Below the pieces are notes generated by a model. The model searched no databases. It saw only the letters and a list, made by a program, of their open reading frames with translations, and was not told the DNA's origin. DNA of 64,000 nt, from NCBI RefSeq assembly GCF_010983895.1, contig NZ_CP048836.1, positions 3,348,001 through 3,412,000 on the forward strand, given 5' to 3'. This document shows positions 59,201 through 64,000 of the stretch, one piece after another (the stretch's first letter is position 1; each line of letters starts with the position of its first letter). The position numbers and the translations under genes are program-made. The DNA is from Nitrogeniibacter mangrovi. Its GTDB lineage: Bacteria; Pseudomonadota; Gammaproteobacteria; Burkholderiales; Rhodocyclaceae.

Positions 59201-59709
59201 CCATGGAGGGCGACCGGGAGCGCTGCCTGGCCGCCGGCATGGACGACTACATCGCCAAACCCATCCAGCCGCCGGCCCTGGCCGCCGCGCTGGCCCGGCT
59301 TGGAGAGAGCTCCCTCATGAACGACGCGGACATCCCGATGCCCCCCGACAGCCCCGACAAGGCCCCAGCCTTCGACATCGGCACGGTCCTGGCCAATCTG
59401 GGCGACGACCGGGAACTGCTCGACCAGCTGGCCGAACTGTACCTGCAGGACGAAGCGCAGATGCGCGCGCAACTGGACACCGCCGCCGCGAACATGGACC
59501 TGAGCGCCCTGCATTCGGCCACCCATGCCATCAAGGGCGCGGTCGCCAACTTCTCCGCCGACGCAGCGATCCGCGCCGCCAACCTGGTCGAATCCCTCTG
59601 CCGCAGCGGGAACATGGACGCGTTGGGCGAGGCGGTCGCGCGCTTCAATGCCGCCCTGGACGCTTTCTCGGACGCGCTACGAACGCTGCTTGCCGAAGCG
59701 GACTCCTAA
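56236..59709 (+). CDS. BarA-type hybrid histidine kinase with HPt domain
   Basis: 1157 residues. Two membrane helices (about 15-37 and 170-190) flank a periplasmic sensor of about 130 residues, followed by a HAMP-like region, two PAS domains (about 245-375 and 380-505) and the kinase core: HisKA His525 (NMSHEIRTPMNA), N-box NLVSNAIKF, G boxes DTGIGIP and GGTGLGLAI. Then a first receiver (about 755-875), a second receiver with Asp954 (ILMDLQMPEMGG) and a C-terminal HPt with His1097 (THAIKGAVANF). The first receiver has lost its acidic pair (AAGGE) and reads TRPVQP in place of the Lys motif, so it is probably a pseudo-receiver. Forms a His-Asp-His-Asp relay, likely to the HD-GYP regulator encoded upstream. 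Confidence 0.95.
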   Translation: MRALLDRLRPRSLRHRIVAVFVVMGLVTVLVATATLHRILPERATARLEENTRALVSLVATLMADAVAANDVPTLVQKLNPFADHPGLNELVVSDRQGLGLALIRRDGTGNVQTAAPNTHPLSPPTDADNVRVDGHGLTVWAPIGQIAPLGWVRATVATAPVTDAAALALKLGALGLLLLAVASAALNQLLKAPLRDLDAATAFAGRMGEDEAGYLHLHGDATELRQLADALNWTAIHLWDERAALEESEARKRVITEAALDSIITIDPRGMVVEFNPAAERTFGYSRAEVLQAPLSEFIIPPDLRQAHEAGMQRYLETGTGPVINQLIEIRAMRKGGQEFPVEMAILPVELDGKRLLTAYLRDISERKTAAATMEAKEARIRGILDNLSELVFETDADLRWQYLNPTWVHLANLPVDAVLGRRALAWVGARERKRLREQLDMLAAGKSERLRADVRTIGVAGEPVWLELFVRPLRAADGSLTGYSGTATDVTARKQVEQTLREAKEIAEHANRAKSDFLANMSHEIRTPMNAIIGMTDLALETDLDDEQREYLSLVKGSADSLLSVLNDILDFSKIEAGKLDFEHIHFGLRDCVSLAHRTLEDQAGRHGLTLTQHVDPTVPDQLLGDPHRLRQVLLNLVSNAIKFTEQGHVSIRVALAESSATEAELQFTVADTGIGIPEDKQAMIFDAFAQADGSSTRRYGGTGLGLAICSQLVHGMHGRIWVESSPGKGSRFHFTARFDRAPAQAPAHARDTDLTSLQVLVAAGGEAVRQHLQSMLESWHMCVTLATTGASALQMLRTGLSEPGTRFDVLVADAELGDMNAFDFYRRLGESGDPLPEVRLMTAHTGQRGDAARCRALGVHVYLTRPVQPSDLLDAILQTLGAEGMGPLITRHSLREQRRRLNILLVEDNKVNQTLALRLLEKLGHVTHVANNGREAIDAWTSARFDVILMDLQMPEMGGLEATALIRERERGRGEHTPILAMTAHAMEGDRERCLAAGMDDYIAKPIQPPALAAALARLGESSLMNDADIPMPPDSPDKAPAFDIGTVLANLGDDRELLDQLAELYLQDEAQMRAQLDTAAANMDLSALHSATHAIKGAVANFSADAAIRAANLVESLCRSGNMDALGEAVARFNAALDAFSDALRTLLAEADS

Positions 59710-59739
59710 CGCGTCGGGGGCGCGCACTGGGCGCCCGGC

Positions 59740-60120
59740 TCAGCGCTGGATCAGCTCGATCTTGTAGCCGTCCGGATCCTCGACGAAGGCGATCACCGTG
59801 GAGCCGTGCTTCATCGGGCCGGCCTCGCGCACCACCTTGCCGCCGCGCGCGCGAATGGCATCACAGGCCGCATAGGCATCGGGCACGGCCAGGGCGATGT
59901 GGCCGTAGCCATTGCCCAGATCGTAGTGCTCGGTATCCCAGTTGTGGGTCAGTTCGATGACCGCGGTCTCCGCCTCCGGGCCATAGCCGACGAAGGCCAG
60001 GGTGAAGCGGCCGTCCGGATAGTCCTGCTTGCGCAGCAGCGTCATCCCCAGCACTTCGGTGTAGAAGGCCAGGGACTGGTCCAGATTGCCGACTCGCAGC
60101 ATGGTATGCAACAGGCGCAT
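59740..60120 (-). CDS. gloA: Lactoylglutathione lyase (glyoxalase I)
   Basis: 126 residues. Converts the methylglyoxal-glutathione hemithioacetal to S-lactoylglutathione. All four metal ligands are at the E. coli positions: His5, Glu56, His74, Glu122, and the sequence [23 protein letters not shown] is the Ni-type form. GGAGAACACTC lies before the ATG at 60120. Confidence 0.96.
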   Translation of the reverse strand: MRLLHTMLRVGNLDQSLAFYTEVLGMTLLRKQDYPDGRFTLAFVGYGPEAETAVIELTHNWDTEHYDLGNGYGHIALAVPDAYAACDAIRARGGKVVREAGPMKHGSTVIAFVEDPDGYKIELIQR

Positions 60121-60150
60121 GAGTGTTCTCCTTTCCTGGGTAATCGCGCC

Positions 60151-60882
60151 TCAGCCCGGTGACGCCTCGATCAGTTCGGGCAGACTCGGGCCGCAGGCGC
60201 GCAGACGGCGGCGCGCACCCTGCGCGCCGGGGTAAATCGATTCGACCACCGCCCAGAAGGCCGGCGAGTGGTTCATGTGCACCAGATGGGCCACCTCGTG
60301 GGCGACCACGTAGTCGATCAGGTCGGCAGGCAGATGGATCAACCGCCAGTGCAGGCGGATCGCCCGCTCGCTGCAGCTGCCCCAGCGCGTGCGGGCGCTG
60401 GTCAGCCGCACCGGCGGCGGCACCCGACCCAGGCGCGCCGCCTGCGTTTTCACCCGCGTCTCGAAGTCGGTCAGCGCCCGCGCCTTGATCGCCGCCATGG
60501 CGGCGCGATGCACCGACTGCCCCGAGATGCACTGCAGCGCCAGCATCGGAGCGCCCTCACCATCGACCCGCCACTGCGCGCGGCCGCGCCCCGTGCTCAC
60601 CTCGAGCCGGCATGCCTGGTCCAGGAGCGGAAACTCGGCGCCATGGCGCAGCGCGATCTGCTGCGGCTGCGGGCGCGCCGCCCAATCATCGAGGGTCCGG
60701 ATCACCCAGTCGCGATGATCGGCCAGAAAGGCATCGACGATCCGCTGCGGCGTGCGCAGCGGCACGGCCACCCGCAACCCCGCTTGATCGACGCGCAGGG
60801 CCAGGGTCCGGCGGCGGCTGTGCTGCAGGCGGTAATCGATCGGCCGACCCGCCAGCTCGATGCGCCGGGGCTTGCCGCTCAC
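60151..60882 (-). CDS. YgjP-like zinc metallohydrolase (DUF45)
   Basis: 243 residues. The HExxH zinc site is in VVAHEVAHLVHMNHSPAFW, preceded by TSARTRWGSCS, the family signature. Members resemble zincins and are found in nearly all proteobacteria; UTP pyrophosphatase activity has been reported for E. coli YgjP, so a hydrolase role is likely but its substrate here is not certain. The GTG at 60882 overlaps the previous stop (GTGA) and GGGAAG lies upstream. A longer in-frame start at 60924 falls inside the neighbour. Confidence 0.9.
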   Translation of the reverse strand: MSGKPRRIELAGRPIDYRLQHSRRRTLALRVDQAGLRVAVPLRTPQRIVDAFLADHRDWVIRTLDDWAARPQPQQIALRHGAEFPLLDQACRLEVSTGRGRAQWRVDGEGAPMLALQCISGQSVHRAAMAAIKARALTDFETRVKTQAARLGRVPPPVRLTSARTRWGSCSERAIRLHWRLIHLPADLIDYVVAHEVAHLVHMNHSPAFWAVVESIYPGAQGARRRLRACGPSLPELIEASPG

Positions 60883-61625
60883 TTGTCTTCCCAGTCGTAG
60901 CCCCGCTCGCTGAGCGTCTGGCACAGGCTCGCCATGGCCGCATCCACCTCGGCCTTGCGCCCCTTGACACCCAGCTCCAGGCTACGGCGCCGATCGCCCT
61001 CGGCGAAGCTGGGCAGGCTGAACAGGGTCACGTCCGGATACTCGGCACAGATGCGCTCCATGAGGTCGATGAGGCGGCCCTCATAGGCCTCCCAGACGGT
61101 CACCGCCCGCTCCACGTAATCCTCCGCATGGTGCAAGGCCGCGTAGTGGGTGTCGAGCGTCCACGCCACCATCGGCCACGCCATCACCGGGAAGCCGGGC
61201 ACGAAATGGTGCCGTTCGACCGCAAAGCCCGGGATCTGGTTGTACGGATTGGGAATGATGTCGCTGCCTTCGGGATACACCCCCATCTGCAGGCGGTGGT
61301 CGGTGATCTCATCGCCGAACTTGGCGCGGATGATCGCCTCGGCTTCCGGATGCAGGCGCAGCGGCCGCGCCAGCGCCGCCGCCGCGCACTGGCGGGTGTG
61401 GTCGTCCGGCGTCGCGCCGATGCCGCCGAAGCTGAAGACGATGTCGCCGGTGGCGAGCGTCTCGCGAAGGGTCTGCGTCAGGCGCGCCCGGTCGTCGCCC
61501 ACATAGCGCACCCACGAGAGCATCAGCCCGCGCTCGCCGAGCAGCTCGATCAGCTTGGCCAGGTGCTTGTCCTGGCGCCGGCCGGAGAGGATTTCATCCC
61601 CGATGATGATGGCCCCGAATCCCAC
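60879..61625 (-). CDS. Molybdopterin-binding (MoCF/CinA-like) domain protein
   Basis: 248 residues. GFGAIIIGDEILSGRRQDKH and FSFGGIGATPDDHTRQ match the MoCF_biosynth/CinA N-terminal fold; PGFPVMAWPM is the third family loop. Stand-alone versions are common; in CinA the domain joins to a deamidase but here the C-terminal deamidase is absent. It starts with GTG at 61625, after GAGAGGAG. Function in nucleotide-cofactor (FAD/ADP-ribose) metabolism is possible, not shown. Confidence 0.85.
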   Translation of the reverse strand: MGFGAIIIGDEILSGRRQDKHLAKLIELLGERGLMLSWVRYVGDDRARLTQTLRETLATGDIVFSFGGIGATPDDHTRQCAAAALARPLRLHPEAEAIIRAKFGDEITDHRLQMGVYPEGSDIIPNPYNQIPGFAVERHHFVPGFPVMAWPMVAWTLDTHYAALHHAEDYVERAVTVWEAYEGRLIDLMERICAEYPDVTLFSLPSFAEGDRRRSLELGVKGRKAEVDAAMASLCQTLSERGYDWEDK

Positions 61626-61637
61626 GTGACACTCCTC

Positions 61638-62387
61638 TCAGGCGGGCATCGCCCCGTTCATGGTCGGACCGCCCCGCTCGCGCCGCAGGGCTTCGAGCAG
61701 GTAATGCACATAGGCGAGGCCACAGAAGGCCGGCGCGAACAGGTTGAGCACCGGCACGTAGGCCAGCAGCGCACAACCGACGCCGAGGCCGAGCAGGCCC
61801 GCGCTGTAGCGCTTGCGCAGGCGCGGCATCTCCTCCCGATCGCCGTGCAGCATCAGAGCATCGTAGCCGAAGGCCTTCTTGTTCATCCAGGCGGTCAGCA
61901 GGATCGAGACCACCAGCCCGACCCCGGGAATGAGCCAGAACGGCAGCGACACCACGATGCCGACCAGGAACAGCAGCACCGCGACGACGGCATTGATCGC
62001 GCTGCCGGTCACGGTGCCGCCCTTGCGCATCTCCAGATCCGAGTAGCGGGTCACGGCCACCTTTTCGAGCATCATCGGCAAGGCGACGACCGCCACGACG
62101 AGCGCCGCGGTGACATACACCATGGGCAGGAACAGCACCGCTAGGGTGATCTTGACGAGGACGAGCACCGCCGCCGCGCCCAGCTCGGAGGTGTTCATGT
62201 GCTGGGCGGCCCAGTCCCAGCTGCCGATCCAGCCCATGACGCCATCGACCATCGGTTGCCAGAACACGATGCCGAGCACCAGCCAGACGAGGGCGGCGGC
62301 CAGCGAGGGCCAGATCAGATGCCAGAGCACACCCCGTTCGGTGAGGCTCTTCACGGCGCGGGCATAGGCCCGGAGGATGTCCTTCAT
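61638..62387 (-). CDS. EI24/CysZ-family membrane protein
   Basis: 249 residues with about six hydrophobic segments. MKDILRAYARAVKSLTERGVLWHLIWPSL and LPFWLIPGVGLVVSILLTAWMNKKAFGYDAL are typical of the EI24 domain group, which includes the sulfate transporter CysZ. There are no cysteine-biosynthesis genes nearby, so the substrate is open. The ATG at 62387 is the best start; GTG codons just upstream are possible. It lies 12 bases before the molybdopterin-binding gene and the three genes downstream are closely packed. Confidence 0.82.
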   Translation of the reverse strand: MKDILRAYARAVKSLTERGVLWHLIWPSLAAALVWLVLGIVFWQPMVDGVMGWIGSWDWAAQHMNTSELGAAAVLVLVKITLAVLFLPMVYVTAALVVAVVALPMMLEKVAVTRYSDLEMRKGGTVTGSAINAVVAVLLFLVGIVVSLPFWLIPGVGLVVSILLTAWMNKKAFGYDALMLHGDREEMPRLRKRYSAGLLGLGVGCALLAYVPVLNLFAPAFCGLAYVHYLLEALRRERGGPTMNGAMPA

Positions 62388-62533
62388 GACGACGTTGATG
62401 ACCTTTTCGATGATGGTCGCATGGGCGCGACCGACACGACGGATTGTAGCGCGGCGCACAAGACATCGCCGACCCACGGGACAGACCGCGCCACGCCGGA
62501 GCGGTTCCGTCGCGTCGGGCACGGAGGCCCGCG

Positions 62534-64000
62534 CTAACGCGGCCGCCCGTCCCAGATCTTCTTCAGCCGCTTGACCGACACCGGCATGGGCGTACGCAGC
62601 TCCTGCGCGAACAGCCCCACCCGCAACTCCTCGAGCAGCCAGCGGAAATCCTCGAGGAAGGGGTCGTCCACGCCCTGGCGTTTCGCGTCGATCCATTCAC
62701 GCTCGAAGGCCCGGTGCAGGGCCTGCCAGTCGGCCATGAGCTGGGCGTCCCGGTCGGGGTTGTTGCGCAGCTTGTCGAGCCGCAGGCCGGCGGCCTTGAG
62801 GTAGCGCGGGTAGTGGCTGAGGCGCTCGTAGGGCACGACAGTGAGAAAACGCGGCACGATCAGCGCGTCGAGCTGGGCGCGCAGGTCGGCCGCCACCGCC
62901 GGATGGGCCTTGAAGCCGGCGAGGCGCTTTTCCAGCGCGGTGCGCTCGGTCAGGATGCCATCGGTCAGGCGCAGCAGCTCCTGCCCCACCAGGGTGATGC
63001 GCGGTTTGGCCTCCTGCAGGCGCTGCGCGAAGGCGGCGGCGGTGGTGGGCAGAGGATCGACCACGCAGGTGCGCGCCAGGGTCGCCTGCACGAGCTGATC
63101 CTTGAGCTCCTGCTCGCTGCCGAGGGTGGCGTAGCGCAACGCCACGTCGCGCAGGCCGTTCATGCGCCCCAGGGCCTTCACCTGGTCCTTCAGGCACAGC
63201 GCGAACAGGCGCGCCAGACCGACGCGGTGCACCCGCTCGGCCTCCTCGGGTGTATCAAAGGGGCGCAGCGACACCGAGTCGCCGTCGTCATGCAGCGCCG
63301 GAAAGCCGATCACCTCGCGCTTGCCCACTTTCAGCGAGATCAGTTCCGGCAGCTCGCCGAAGCTCCAGTCGGTCAGGCCGCTGTATTCGGCCACGACGGT
63401 CTCGGCCTCGGGCGGCGCGGGCGCGTCCTCCTCGTCCGTGTCAGTCGCCGGCACCACCTCGGCGGAGGCCAGGGCGGCCTCGAAGGCCGCCGCCACCTGC
63501 TTGTGAAAACGCCCGCGCAACTCCGCCAGATTGCGCGACTGCGCCATCACCCGGCCGTGCGGATCCATGACCCGGAAGTTCATGAAGCAGTGCGGGTTGA
63601 GATTCTCCGGGCGGAAGGATTCGAGCGGCAGCTTGAGCTGCACCCGCTCCTCGACGAACTGCTGGAGCGCCTTGAGCAGGGGCTGCTCGGGCGTCCATTC
63701 GCCGGCCTCGACCGCATCGAGAAAGGCCTCGACGCTGTCAGCCATGGGCTGCAGGCGATGGCGGTGCTTTTGCGGCACGGTGCGCAGCAGCGCGGCCACC
63801 TTCTCCTCCAGCAGGCCCGGCACCAGCCATTCGCAGCGATGGGCTGGCACCTGGTTGAGCATGGCCAGCGGCACGGTGAGGGTGACGCCGTCGTCCGCCT
63901 CGCCCGGGGCGTGCACATAGTCGAGCTTGAGGCGCTGGCCGAACACCGCCAGATGCGCCGGGAAGCGCTCGGTGGTGATGCCCTCGGCCTCATGGCGCAT
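62534..64000 (-). CDS. hrpA: ATP-dependent RNA helicase HrpA (C-terminal part, 5' end outside window)
   Basis: The last 488 residues are present; the gene continues past base 64000. The segment is the DUF3418 C-terminal region found only in bacterial HrpA proteins: FPAHLAVFGQRLKLDYVHAPGEADDGVTLTVPLAMLNQV, WLVPGLLEEKVAALLRTVPQKHRH, and TDWSFGELPELI. The closing sequence LKKIWDGRPR is as expected. The helicase motifs lie outside. The protein acts in mRNA processing and rescue of stalled ribosomes in E. coli. Confidence 0.92.
   Translation of the reverse strand: MRHEAEGITTERFPAHLAVFGQRLKLDYVHAPGEADDGVTLTVPLAMLNQVPAHRCEWLVPGLLEEKVAALLRTVPQKHRHRLQPMADSVEAFLDAVEAGEWTPEQPLLKALQQFVEERVQLKLPLESFRPENLNPHCFMNFRVMDPHGRVMAQSRNLAELRGRFHKQVAAAFEAALASAEVVPATDTDEEDAPAPPEAETVVAEYSGLTDWSFGELPELISLKVGKREVIGFPALHDDGDSVSLRPFDTPEEAERVHRVGLARLFALCLKDQVKALGRMNGLRDVALRYATLGSEQELKDQLVQATLARTCVVDPLPTTAAAFAQRLQEAKPRITLVGQELLRLTDGILTERTALEKRLAGFKAHPAVAADLRAQLDALIVPRFLTVVPYERLSHYPRYLKAAGLRLDKLRNNPDRDAQLMADWQALHRAFEREWIDAKRQGVDDPFLEDFRWLLEELRVGLFAQELRTPMPVSVKRLKKIWDGRPR

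Overview
The window is a gap-poor stretch of a high-G+C (about two thirds by eye) Gram-negative chromosome. Gene content points to a betaproteobacterium, most likely a Rhodocyclales/Zoogloeaceae-type organism (Azoarcus/Thauera relatives). This placement is inferred from the H-NS protein of the small betaproteobacterial type, the leuS-lptE-holA and rpsU-yqeY-dnaG-rpoD blocks, a cytochrome c' beside a cytochrome b561, and the unusual density of PAS/GGDEF/EAL signalling proteins. No insertion sequence, prophage, CRISPR array or rRNA operon was seen. One tRNA gene, tRNA-Ile2(CAU), is present.

Layout. 1-4.7 kb: end of an OmpA-like protein, then a tightly overlapped operon metG - small membrane protein - acylphosphatase - SulP anion transporter. 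5.0-7.7 kb: PAS-GGDEF-EAL protein with altered catalytic motifs. 7.7-11.2 kb (minus): dnaE. 11.5-15.7 kb: a HisKA_2-type sensor kinase translationally coupled to a REC-PAS-PAS-GGDEF-EAL output protein. 15.7-17.9 kb (minus): rhomboid protease and AEC transporter. 17.9-19.7 kb: flavodoxin/WrbA-like protein divergent from a LysR regulator, then a GAF-GGDEF diguanylate cyclase. 20.8-23.3 kb (minus): small exported protein, quinone oxidoreductase, outer-membrane phospholipase A. 23.3-27.8 kb (minus): a four-gene cluster FIST sensor - soluble histidine kinase - REC-HDOD - REC-degenerate HD-GYP. 27.9-30.2 kb (minus): malic enzyme MaeB. 30.5-36.4 kb: orphan ParA-like ATPase, cytochrome b561, cytochrome c', tandem receiver protein, UvrD helicase and a small protein of unknown function. 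36.6-40.9 kb: leuS, lptE, holA. 41-45 kb: proA, chalcone-isomerase-like protein, ogt, xerD, ybaK-type deacylase. 45.2-48 kb: H-NS-like protein, folB, plsY, tsaD. 47.8-52.6 kb: rpsU-yqeY-dnaG-rpoD and the tRNA. 52.7-59.7 kb: membrane GGDEF-EAL protein, REC-HD-GYP phosphodiesterase and a BarA-type hybrid kinase. 59.7-64 kb (minus): gloA, YgjP-like metallohydrolase, molybdopterin-binding-domain protein, EI24 membrane protein and the C-terminal part of hrpA.

How it works together. Much of the window is conserved housekeeping (translation, replication, proline, lipid and folate genes). Between these blocks sit three signalling islands that probably feed cyclic-di-GMP: 11.5-15.7 kb (kinase to c-di-GMP enzyme), 23.3-27.8 kb (FIST/NosP-like sensor to kinase to two response regulators) and 52.7-59.7 kb (GGDEF-EAL, HD-GYP and phosphorelay kinase). 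Isolated GGDEF proteins lie at 5.0 and 19.7 kb. The FIST cluster is the best candidate for an interesting and little-described system. Its receiver outputs are an HDOD domain and an HD-GYP-like domain that has lost the catalytic HD and GYP residues, so they look like non-enzymatic signalling outputs.
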